From: Paraglaciecola sp. L1A13
GTDB taxonomy: Bacteria > Pseudomonadota > Gammaproteobacteria > Enterobacterales > Alteromonadaceae
DNA length: 64,000 nt
Assembly (NCBI RefSeq): GCF_009796745.1
Contig: NZ_CP047024.1
Coordinates: 310,001-374,000, forward strand
Direction of reading: 5' to 3'
Below, one piece after another: positions 16,874-26,100 of the stretch (positions are counted from its first letter, which is position 1; each line of letters opens with the position of its first letter). The translations under genes and the position numbers were made by a program. The notes beneath the pieces are model-generated. The model had not been told where the DNA came from and did no database searches. It saw nothing but the letters and a program-made list of their open reading frames with translations.

Positions 16874-19018
16874 TTGAACGAAAGCGATCTGGTATTTATT
16901 GGCGGCGGTCATACTCATGTATTGGTGCTCAGAATGTTGGCGATGAAACCGATCCCTAATGTACGACTCACACTTATTTCAGACACTCGTCTGACACCTT
17001 ACTCAGGCATGCTGCCAGGTTTTATCAGCGGACATTATTCTAAAGAGCAAACGCATATTGATCTGAATAAACTGGCTCAAGCCGCTAACGTACGTTTTAT
17101 TCATGGACGTGTTACGGGACTTGATGTTGATCTTAAGCGCATTCACATACATAACCACCCTGATATTGAATACGACAAGGTGTCGATCAATGTGGGCTCA
17201 ACGCCAAACCTGACTGTGCCCGGTGCCAAAGAATTTGCCGTTGGGGTGAAACCAGTTAGTCAGTTAACGGCTACATGGGCCCATTTACTGGCCCATGATT
17301 ATCAAGGTAAGACTCCTCACTGGGCGGTTGTTGGTGCGGGTGCCGCGGGTGTTGAAATTGCACTGGCGATTGCTCACCGTTTTGCGCAGCAGCAAAAACC
17401 GATTCAATTGTCTTTGGTTCAGTCAGGCTCAGACTTACTGTCAAATTATCAAAGGGGTGTGCAAAAGGCTGTCCGCAAAGCGCTAAAACGTAACAATGTG
17501 ACTTTAGTTAATCATTTTCGTGTCACCAAGGTCGAGCAACAACAGTTAGTTGCAGACGATAATCAGGTGCTTGCTATCGATAAATCGATTTGGTGCACCC
17601 CAGCAACGGCACCCATTTGGCCCAAAAAAGCAGGGTTAGCAACGGACGAACAAGGTTTTATTGAAGTAAATGAATACCTGCAAAGTACCTCGCATCCTGA
17701 TGTTTTTGCCGCTGGCGATGTGGCAAGCATGACTTACTCACCGCGCCCTAAAGCGGGGGTCTATGCGGTCCGGTCAGCGCCTTTTTTGGAAAAAAACTTA
17801 CGTGCGGCTTTGCAACATACAACATTCACCAAAACTAAACTGCAGACAAGTTTCTTATCACTCATTTCACTTGGAAACCGAACAGCGGCTGGGCAAAAAA
17901 TGGGTTTTAGTTTTTCTGGTGGCTGGGTGTGGAAGTGGAAAGATCACATCGACTTAACTTTTATGGATTTGTTTCAAAAGCACTTACCCAGTATGCACAG
18001 CGACATGGACGAACCCATGCATTGCGCTGGTTGTGGCAGTAAGCTTGGCCCACAGATGTTACAAGAGTCACTAAAAGATTTACCTATTTATGAGCAAGCG
18101 AATTTTCCCCATCATTTGACTAAGACCGAAGACGCTGCGATTGCCATCGTTAACAAAGAACAAAGCGTATACCAAAGCATTGATGGCTTTCGCGCCTTTA
18201 CCGATGATCTTTACCGCCTCGGTATTGTGACCACTCATCATGCGGTTAATGACTTATACGCCATGGGCATTCAGCCGACCAGCGCACAAGTGTGGGCCAA
18301 TATCTGCTTTGCCAATCCTCGTTTGAGCAAGCGTGATTTTCAACAACTTATGAATGGTATTACCGAAGCACTTATTCATCACGAAACCACCCTAGTGGGT
18401 GGTCACAGCACCCAAGGCAAAGAAACCCACCTCGCCATTGTAGTCAACGGACAACAGCATCACGTATGGCCAAAGAACAACCTCAAAGCGGGTGATTTTT
18501 TATTACTAAACAGACCTTTAGGCTCTGGGGTTATTCTTGCTGCCGATATGCAGCTAAAAGCCGAAGCGGGGACAGTGGATGATCTTTGGGCGCATTTGCT
18601 GACGTCTAACCGCACTTTTTTTAAGGCTCTGCAAAACCATGAAGTGCATAGTGCAACCGATGTCAGCGGGTTTGGTTTACTAGGTCATTGTTTGGAAATG
18701 GTTGAAGGCTCTGATTTACAAATTAATATCGATAGTCGAAACGTGCCTTTGTTACCCGGGGCGTTAGATTTGTCGCAGCTGGGCGTAGCCTCCAGTTTAC
18801 TCCCTCAGTTATTACCTTTGAAAAACCGTTGCATGGTCAGTGAAAATGCACAAAACCAGATTATTGATTTGCTCTTTGATCCACAAACGAACGGCGGCCT
18901 ACTAGTATCGGTTTCACCGGAGGTGGCCTCGAAGTTATTAATTATTGACGGTGTCGTCAAGGTTGGTCACGTTACATCCCGTCTGCAAACGGGAGATAAG
19001 GAGATTTCCATTTATTAA
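16874..19018 (+). CDS. selD: Fusion of FAD/NAD(P)-linked oxidoreductase and selenide, water dikinase
   Basis: 714 residues, about twice the length of SelD alone. The start is TTG at 16874, after TAAGG. Residues 1-365 are a pyridine-nucleotide-disulfide oxidoreductase of NDH-2 type: GGGHTHVLVLRML at the N-terminus, NAD motif VVGAGAAGVEIALA, FAD motif VFAAGDVASM. Residues about 380-714 are SelD: CAGCGSK with catalytic C387 and K390 (Cys, not selenocysteine), FTDDLYRLG, LVGGHSTQ and ATDVSGFGLLGH. SelD makes selenophosphate from selenide and ATP. The flavoprotein half may reduce a selenium carrier or channel selenide. With mnmH it forms a selenouridine set; no selA or selB is in the window. Confidence 0.9.
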   Translation: MNESDLVFIGGGHTHVLVLRMLAMKPIPNVRLTLISDTRLTPYSGMLPGFISGHYSKEQTHIDLNKLAQAANVRFIHGRVTGLDVDLKRIHIHNHPDIEYDKVSINVGSTPNLTVPGAKEFAVGVKPVSQLTATWAHLLAHDYQGKTPHWAVVGAGAAGVEIALAIAHRFAQQQKPIQLSLVQSGSDLLSNYQRGVQKAVRKALKRNNVTLVNHFRVTKVEQQQLVADDNQVLAIDKSIWCTPATAPIWPKKAGLATDEQGFIEVNEYLQSTSHPDVFAAGDVASMTYSPRPKAGVYAVRSAPFLEKNLRAALQHTTFTKTKLQTSFLSLISLGNRTAAGQKMGFSFSGGWVWKWKDHIDLTFMDLFQKHLPSMHSDMDEPMHCAGCGSKLGPQMLQESLKDLPIYEQANFPHHLTKTEDAAIAIVNKEQSVYQSIDGFRAFTDDLYRLGIVTTHHAVNDLYAMGIQPTSAQVWANICFANPRLSKRDFQQLMNGITEALIHHETTLVGGHSTQGKETHLAIVVNGQQHHVWPKNNLKAGDFLLLNRPLGSGVILAADMQLKAEAGTVDDLWAHLLTSNRTFFKALQNHEVHSATDVSGFGLLGHCLEMVEGSDLQINIDSRNVPLLPGALDLSQLGVASSLLPQLLPLKNRCMVSENAQNQIIDLLFDPQTNGGLLVSVSPEVASKLLIIDGVVKVGHVTSRLQTGDKEISIY

Positions 19019-19127
19019 GCATAAATAAATGGACCAACCTTGGGCAGGATAGGCAGGCGAGAAAGACAGGATATTGGCCATGAATGAGTCAGCAACTTTG
19101 TGTCTTATGCCCGTTTCATCCCCTAGG

Positions 19128-20387
19128 TTAACGGAATTCAAAAAATTCGTAACGGATGTTTTTTACAGGAATATTATTTGCTTTCATCAATTCTTCAACG
19201 TGCTTCAATAACCCTTTTGGACCACAGAAACTGATTTGAACCTGTTGTGGACTGACTTCAGTGGCCACGCGGCGGATCGTCTCTGCTAACGCGTCGCCAT
19301 CACTTGGATTCGGTACGAACCGTACGCCCGAATCGGCGGCCATCTCTTTAATACGTTCAACGCTAGGGAAAGCCCGAGACGGCTCAAAGCAATACACTAA
19401 GGTCTCGGACTCAAAGTGCCCGATGCTTTTATCCTCCAACCATGAAATAAAAGGTGATATGCCAATTCCTGCACCAATCCAGATCTCTGTTTGTGCATCA
19501 GGCATGCGCTTAAAGTGGCCGTGGGGAGCATAGACATCGGCCACCATGCCGACTTTAACTTGTTCGCTTAATCTGTGCGTGTAGTCACCCAATGCTCGGA
19601 TGACAAAATGAATATTGCCCGTGTTAGTCGGCGCACTGGCGATAGTAAATGGATGGGGCTCTCGTAAGCCGGCTTCTTTGAGGGCTAGAAACCCGAACTG
19701 ACCGGCCTCAAATGCAAAACTACGATTAACGGGCGCAAGTTCTAAGTGTACCGCTTTATTGCCATGTGACACGGCGACCACCTTATATTCGCCACCCGAG
19801 GCGAGAAGAGGGTATAACACCAGCTTGTAAAACGCCGCCATTACGCCAATCGCACAGATCAGCGCTAGCCAGATACCAGCTGAGCTATCGAGGGTGATGG
19901 GGGATTTAAAGCTCAGCCAATGTAATATAACAATGAGAAAAAACGGACCTGAGAGCTTATGCCACCAACGCCAGACGTGATAAGGGATATTACGGTTTAA
20001 CGCTAGCAGCACAATAAAACCTAATGCCACGATACTGAGTTGACGTGCTAGCCGCGCCCAGTATTTGGGAAGCTCTAGAATTGGCGACGCATCCCAAGAA
20101 TCCAGATTAGCTTTAAAAACGAAATGATAAACAGCGAAGACAAGGGCCCATATGCCGAGCCATTTATGGGTTTGGTAGAGCTGATCCAAGCCGCCAAATA
20201 ATTTTTCAACAAAACTCCAGCGGCTAGATAGAGTGCAAGACGTCGCCATGCATGCTAAAGCTGACGCACCTAATACAAGACTGGCCGTTGCTGCTGTACC
20301 CCAAGTTTCATTAGGGATCTGTAGCAAAACACTGATGGTAGTAATAAGCACTATGCTGCTGATAACCTGCCAAGTTTTTACTATCAT
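19128..20387 (-). CDS. Ferric-reductase-like transmembrane FAD/NAD(P) oxidoreductase
   Basis: 419 residues. The first ~200 residues have six predicted membrane helices with heme-ligand-type His (VYHFVFKAN, HVWRWWHKLSG, VILHWLSF). A ferredoxin-reductase-like module follows: FAD motif EPHPFTIASAP (about 238), then NAD(P) motif IGAGIGISPFI (about 312) and a C-terminal EFFEFR. It moves electrons from cytosolic NAD(P)H across the inner membrane, possibly to iron or another acceptor. It stands alone; a CTGATCCACATCAA site about 180 bp upstream could bind FNR. Similar proteins are often called ferric reductases without proof of substrate. Confidence 0.85.
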   Translation of the reverse strand: MIVKTWQVISSIVLITTISVLLQIPNETWGTAATASLVLGASALACMATSCTLSSRWSFVEKLFGGLDQLYQTHKWLGIWALVFAVYHFVFKANLDSWDASPILELPKYWARLARQLSIVALGFIVLLALNRNIPYHVWRWWHKLSGPFFLIVILHWLSFKSPITLDSSAGIWLALICAIGVMAAFYKLVLYPLLASGGEYKVVAVSHGNKAVHLELAPVNRSFAFEAGQFGFLALKEAGLREPHPFTIASAPTNTGNIHFVIRALGDYTHRLSEQVKVGMVADVYAPHGHFKRMPDAQTEIWIGAGIGISPFISWLEDKSIGHFESETLVYCFEPSRAFPSVERIKEMAADSGVRFVPNPSDGDALAETIRRVATEVSPQQVQISFCGPKGLLKHVEELMKANNIPVKNIRYEFFEFR

Positions 20388-20563
20388 GCTGTGCCCTATG
20401 GTAAAAGTGTTACGTCGCCTCGCTAGCTCGTTCTATGGAGCACGGGCGGCATGCGTAGAGAACCCAGCCATAATGACCTGTCATTTGATGACGTTTCGCA
20501 TTAAACCAAGGTACCAATTGCGTTTATTTCAACGCCACTATGGCATAGCGTAGTATTGCCGGC

Positions 20564-20577
20564 CTGATCCACATCAA
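20564..20577. promoter_or_regulatory. FNR-like half-matched palindrome
   Basis: CTGATCCACATCAA matches the FNR pattern TTGAT-N4-ATCAA at 9 of 10 defined positions. It lies in the 278-bp gap between recQ and the ferric-reductase-like gene, about 180 bp before the latter. This is far for direct activation. No gene is seen in this gap. Confidence 0.3.
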
Positions 20578-20665
20578 GGAAAATTAATTGTGCTAACAAG
20601 GGATGGTTCACTGTTCCCTACAATGGATTGCTCATTGTATCGGGATGATTAGGGAATAAACTGAT

Positions 20666-22864
20666 TCAAGCGCCTTTATGTTGCACAAAATACACCCTTA
20701 ATAAGTGTAATTGCTGGTAATTTATTTGTGTATTAAGCGCATCGAACACGGGCTTTAAACGCTCTGCTCCGTGTTGCTTAAACGCGTTGAGGGCTTGGTC
20801 GATTTCAGTTTTACTTAGCTTGGTTGCCAAAAGCAGTCGCTCGGGTTCATTAAGACATTCACCTGCTTGCACATAGTCATACAAGTGCTTATTGATGGTG
20901 TTAGCTTTAACCTTGTGCAAAGTGGCAAGCGCTTCGATATCGTTACCGTCTTGAAAGGCGTTGATAATTTCAAGGGTTTTGGCACTGGTTTTTTGTGAGC
21001 TTTGGCTGCTTGATTTGGTGGCTTTACTGGGGGCTTTACTGGGGGCTTGGTCGTTACTAACTTCTTGTAAATTATTTTGCTGGCAATAATCACTGATAAG
21101 CTGCAAAAATATCTCACCGTATTTGTCTAATTTAGCCTGACCGACTCCGTGAATTTTCAATAAACTCTGTGATGAGCGAGGAAAGTAGTAAGCCATTTCG
21201 CTTAACGTGCGATCAGCGAACACAGCATAAGGTGGAATATTGTCGGCATCAGCTAAGCGTTTTCGCTCTGTTTTAAGTATTTGTACTAGCGCTGCGTCGC
21301 CTGGTTGCGCCGAGGTGGTACTGGTTTTACTGCTAACGGTTGCTTGTTGTAGCAGGGCGAAGAAGGGGGCATTGCCTTTGAGTACGTCAGCTGCTTGTTT
21401 GGTCAGGCGCAGCCCGCCGAATTGTTCATCTTGACTCAATAACCCCTTTTGCAATAGCTGGCGCGATAGCACCATCCACTGCTTTTTGCTGTACTCGTTG
21501 CCAATGTTGTAAGTTGAAAGCAAGTTGTGCTGGTTTTGCAGTATTTTTTCAGCGTTTGAGCCTCGTAATACATCAATAATATGGCTGGCACCAAAGCGCT
21601 CACCGGTACGATACACACAAGAAAGAAATTTTTGTGCTGCAACCGTTAAATCACTTTTTTGCTTGCTCTCATTACAGCAATTATCGCACTTTGCACAATT
21701 TTCACTTTGCGGTGTTTCGGCAAAATACTGCAGTAATGGCAATCTACGGCAAGTGTCTGTTTCAGCCAGTGCCAGCATTTGATTTAGGTGCCCGGTGGCA
21801 ATCCGTCTTTCCTGTTCGTCGGAAATCTGGTCGATAAAATAGCGTATTTTCCCGGTATCTCCATAACCAAAGAGCAAAAGACAATCGGCAGATAAGCCAT
21901 CGCGACCGGCTCGGCCAATTTGTTGATAATAACCTTCAATATTTTTTGGTAAATCGTAATGCAAAACATAGCGCACATCAGGTTTGTTAATACCCATACC
22001 AAAAGCAATGGTGGCCACTACAATATGCACATCATCGCGAATAAAGCGTTCTTGCGCATCATTTCGCCTAGCACTGCTAAGCCCTGCATGATAGGCCGCC
22101 ACTGAGTAACCATCGGCGCTGAGTTTGCCGCTCAGCTCATCAACCTGCTTACGTGACAGGCAGTAAATAATGCCGGATTGATCTGGATGCAGCTTGATAA
22201 AACTGGTGCATTGCTGGTAGGGATTGTCTTTAGGTAATACCTCTAAATATAGATTTGGCCTGTCAAAACTGGCAATGAATTCGCTGTTATCAGGAATATG
22301 AAGCTGTCGCTTAATGTCGGCTCGCACCCGCGGGGTAGCCGTGGCAGTCAGGGCAACGCACACCGCACTGGGGAACTGCTCAAGTAACAGATTCAGTTGG
22401 CGATATTCAGGACGAAAATCATGCCCCCATTCTGAAATACAATGGGCCTCATCAATGGCAATACAGGCCAGTGGGACGCTTTTTAATAGCGCAATAACAT
22501 TGGTTTGCAAAGCCGTTTCTGGTGCTAAAAATACCAATTTACAACGTTGCTCGCCAATAGCCTGCAGGTTGTCTTGATATTCCTGTTTTGAAAGGGAGCT
22601 ATTTAATACACAAGCTGGAATATTGAGTGCTTGGAGTTGGCGCACTTGATCTTGCATCAGTGAAATGAGGGGGGAAATAACCACTGTCAGGCCATCAAAC
22701 AATAAAGCCGGAATTTGATAACACAACGATTTACCGCCGCCGGTAGGCATGATCGCCAGAGTATTTTGCTTGTTGAGTACGTTGCCGATAATCGCTTTTT
22801 GCGACTGGCGAAACTCGTTAAAACCAAACACTTCTTTAAGGATTTTACTGGCTTGGTCGATCAC
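20666..22864 (-). CDS. recQ: ATP-dependent DNA helicase RecQ
   Basis: 732 residues, longer than E. coli RecQ (609). Motif I is MPTGGGKSLCYQ, motif II IDEAHCISEWGHDFRPEY, and motif VI QQIGRAGRDG. The RecQ-Ct zinc site is C..C..C in CRRLPLLQYF then NCAKCDNCC. The HRDC domain is about 520-600 (LKTERKRLADADNIPPYAVF). A low-complexity linker rich in Ser, Lys and Pro (about 610-640) leads to an extra C-terminal helix-turn-helix (LEIINAFQDGNDIEALATLH), as in longer RecQ proteins of other bacteria. It unwinds DNA 3' to 5' in recombination and fork repair. Confidence 0.95.
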   Translation of the reverse strand: MIDQASKILKEVFGFNEFRQSQKAIIGNVLNKQNTLAIMPTGGGKSLCYQIPALLFDGLTVVISPLISLMQDQVRQLQALNIPACVLNSSLSKQEYQDNLQAIGEQRCKLVFLAPETALQTNVIALLKSVPLACIAIDEAHCISEWGHDFRPEYRQLNLLLEQFPSAVCVALTATATPRVRADIKRQLHIPDNSEFIASFDRPNLYLEVLPKDNPYQQCTSFIKLHPDQSGIIYCLSRKQVDELSGKLSADGYSVAAYHAGLSSARRNDAQERFIRDDVHIVVATIAFGMGINKPDVRYVLHYDLPKNIEGYYQQIGRAGRDGLSADCLLLFGYGDTGKIRYFIDQISDEQERRIATGHLNQMLALAETDTCRRLPLLQYFAETPQSENCAKCDNCCNESKQKSDLTVAAQKFLSCVYRTGERFGASHIIDVLRGSNAEKILQNQHNLLSTYNIGNEYSKKQWMVLSRQLLQKGLLSQDEQFGGLRLTKQAADVLKGNAPFFALLQQATVSSKTSTTSAQPGDAALVQILKTERKRLADADNIPPYAVFADRTLSEMAYYFPRSSQSLLKIHGVGQAKLDKYGEIFLQLISDYCQQNNLQEVSNDQAPSKAPSKATKSSSQSSQKTSAKTLEIINAFQDGNDIEALATLHKVKANTINKHLYDYVQAGECLNEPERLLLATKLSKTEIDQALNAFKQHGAERLKPVFDALNTQINYQQLHLLRVYFVQHKGA

Positions 22865-23171
22865 GCATTATGTCCTTCTTAAGTGGTTATTATTTGCTCA
22901 TACAATGCTATAACGGTAACAATATTTTTTTAAAAATTCGTTGTCTACGTTAAGATCGGATTTAATGGAAGGTATGTAAAAAATCCATTTAGCGTTACTG
23001 TGGCCAAGTGTGTTTGCATAAAAATGCCACTGTAACAAACTCTGCAAAAAGCTTAGATATACAGTTATTAGCGAGGTTGAAAATGCATACCTATTCATCG
23101 TACATAAGATGCATTATGAAGCGCACCGAGGTGTTGCCTATCTCAAATATGCTTACGGCTTAATGTGATCC
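22865..23171. other. Intergenic region, no convincing gene
   Basis: 307 bp between recQ and the gene of the 1404-residue protein. The only item is a 26-codon plus-strand ORF (23083-23163, MHTYSSYIRCIMKRTEVL...) with GAGG 6 bp before its ATG. It is too short to support alone. The recQ promoter must lie here. Confidence 0.5.
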
Positions 23172-26100
23172 TCATTTTTGCAGATTACTGCGGATCAAAT
23201 TAGCGCTATTGGTTAAGCTGCCTATAGTACCCAAAACACCCATTGCTGATGCCACGATCATATACAAAGAGTTACCCGATGTCAGAGCAATTGTGCCAAT
23301 AACCATCACAATCAGTAACGTCACGGGTAGTCTATAACTCTGCCACCGGCCCAGGTTACCCTCCGCGACCAGTTGGTGAAGGGTTTCTCTGTCTTCGGCA
23401 TACTGAACAAAATAAGCAAAACTTTTATTGACGATATGTACCCTGCCTCGTTTAACTTTTATGAGCCCATTCAAAGCCAAATGTTCTAACATTTGCAGAT
23501 TAGCGGGATTTACTCGTTTGTTTTGGGCCAAATAGAATAGTGCTAGCTTCTCTGCTGCTGAACAGGATTCCCACTTGAAACGATAAAGAGCTTCAGACTT
23601 AAGTAAAATAAAGTTAATTGATGCCCATTCTTTGTGGGTTTTTTGCCAATCTTTGAGGTATATCCAACGCAATAAATTAAACGACTTATACCATGTGTTA
23701 GCGATGGGTAAGTTTAATTCAGAACGAAGAAATTCCAACATTGGAAATGCATCCACTTCATGTTGAATAAATTTTAAATCTAGATTTTCTTTAAGGTCCG
23801 AGGGGACTAAAACCGAGAAATCCATGAGACATTCAGCCCACGAGAAATATTCCCCGTGTTCAAGTTGTTGGGCGCTTTGTCCTTGAGAATTTAGCAGCGT
23901 ATCTTTTAAACACAAACGTTGCAGGCTATGGAATTCACTGATAATAGTGACGCTGGCAAGGTGCCCTGCAATTTCTAGCGATTTTAAATGATTAATAAAA
24001 CGTAGCAGTAGTTTTCTTTGTATGGGCAGCTCTAAAGTCATTTCTATATCCCATAGCGTTAATGCTATTCCTTCTTTGCTTCTTTCTAAGGATATTTTCA
24101 TATTGGGAAAAGGATTATCTTGTCCGGCAATCTCCACTAACGACGGACAAAGAGTGAAAAAATTACCAAATAATACGGGTAAATGTTTTGCCTTGTTTTG
24201 CCATTGCTGTAATAACAGAGCAATGTTGTAACCGGCAGTCGGAACAGTATTCAAGTCGAGCACTAATGCCTTATTCGGATAATAGTCATCTATTTTATAG
24301 GGGCGGTTAACAATTTGATTGAGATGGCGCAAAAACTCCGGTGGCCCGAATAAGCGCACGGCCAAAATGAGTTTATTAAAACGTACCCAGATAAAACAAA
24401 GTATTAAAAAACTGACAACCATAATAAATAAATACCCGTTCAGATCTGCAGTGCGCGCAAGTTTCAATTCTTCGGTTTCTTCGGTTTCTTCGGTTTCTTC
24501 ATTCTCTCCTGTTTGCTTTTTATCTTCTTTAAAACCTAAATAACGGATTACCCAGCTTTTCATATCTGATGTATTAACAAGCTTGCCAAAGTGGCGAACG
24601 TCTTTAGGTTGCAAATACGGGGTGTCAGTTGCCTTTGACGTTAAGGTTTCTTCCCACTCATCAGAGATGGGCATAAGACTCAAGGGGGCCACATGAAATC
24701 GGCTGATCGAATTAGGATACCGGTTAAGTGCACTGGTATGTAATTCCTGACGTTCTTGATTTAATCTAGCGGGATATAACTTCTGGGTGTAGTACCAATT
24801 CAAACTTAACGACGAAGACATGCCGACCTGTTGCAGGTAAAAAGTGCATAAAGCGCCCGTAAAAATATAACAAATGGTTAATACGAATGCGCCCCTTTTG
24901 CTGTTTATTGGCTGACGCTGCGCCTGGCGTGACTTGCGATAGTATTTCTGATATTCGAAATATCCCCAAGCCAAACATGCGACGGCAGCCAGTACTGTAA
25001 GCCAATACACATAAGGTGGTTCTATTCCATTTGAGCGGTTAAGAGCATTGTCGAGCCAAAAACCAAGATAGATGCTGGCAATATAAATTGAACTAAACAA
25101 CATGATTTTGCGCCGTTCAATAACCAATGGAATTGACCATTTTAATTTGATTAAACCAGTATCAAAAAAGTGTCGCATTATGACTATGCACAGCGAAATA
25201 AATAATAATATTACGGCCATGGTGATGCTGTTTAGCAGAAATAGATTGGTCATAAAAATATCAAGACTGTCACTTGGCATAAATATCACCAATGCCCATT
25301 GCTCGATGGGCATTTTTTGATAACTAAAAGTACCGGCTACTCCATGATAAAACCCTTCGACCCAATCTCCTTTTTTTCCCAAACCCGCGCGTATACGGTG
25401 CGTGATTTTCTCGCTTCCTTGACCAAAACTAAATAAATTTTCCACTAAGGTGCGATCTTCGTCTAAATGAAATAAAACCTGACCAGAGTCTCGATCGACG
25501 ACCATATATGTCATGTCTAATAATTTATTAGGCTGATTAAATTCAGTCATCGTTAGGGATGGAAGGGTGATGTCGGCCACCATGACATAGCCTTCGCCGT
25601 TTTCTTGAGGGTCGTCGTAAAGGGGCATACCTATTGTGCTGCCACGTGTTCCGTTATTAAGATTCAGCAGGCGCTGTATATAGAAGTTTTTTATATCCGG
25701 TGGACTTTGCTTACCTGCCGACTTAGATAGGTCACCGAACTTCGCTTGCCAGCCTTTTAGGTCACGGACATTTCTAAAATATTGCCTCTGTGCAAGTTGG
25801 AAGCTGGTCGGTTTTTTATTATTTTCGTTGAAAAAAAACATCGGCATAGTATCGCTACCGTCTTTATCCAAAAGCACAATATTCAAAATTTTAGTCTGTT
25901 GGGTGATCCCTTTTTCAGCGTTAAACCACTGGGCATATTTTTCATCATCTTTTTCGCTAGGAATAAACTGCAGGCCGGGGGCAAAAAAGTTTATCTGATT
26001 CAATCGTTTTTTGTTTGTAATAACCGATTCGAGATCACAGTCAGTGGGCCTATCCACAGTTTGATAGACATCTGTTAGCGTGCTGTAACTCCACTTTGTT

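Noticed and set aside
16874..19018. Selenocysteine-containing SelD with in-frame TGA
   Set aside because: The catalytic position is a normal TGT Cys codon (C387); no in-frame TGA or SECIS-like element is needed.
22898..23098. 66-residue minus-strand ORF upstream of recQ
   Set aside because: No ribosome site, low-complexity AT-driven composition, and it occupies the recQ promoter region.
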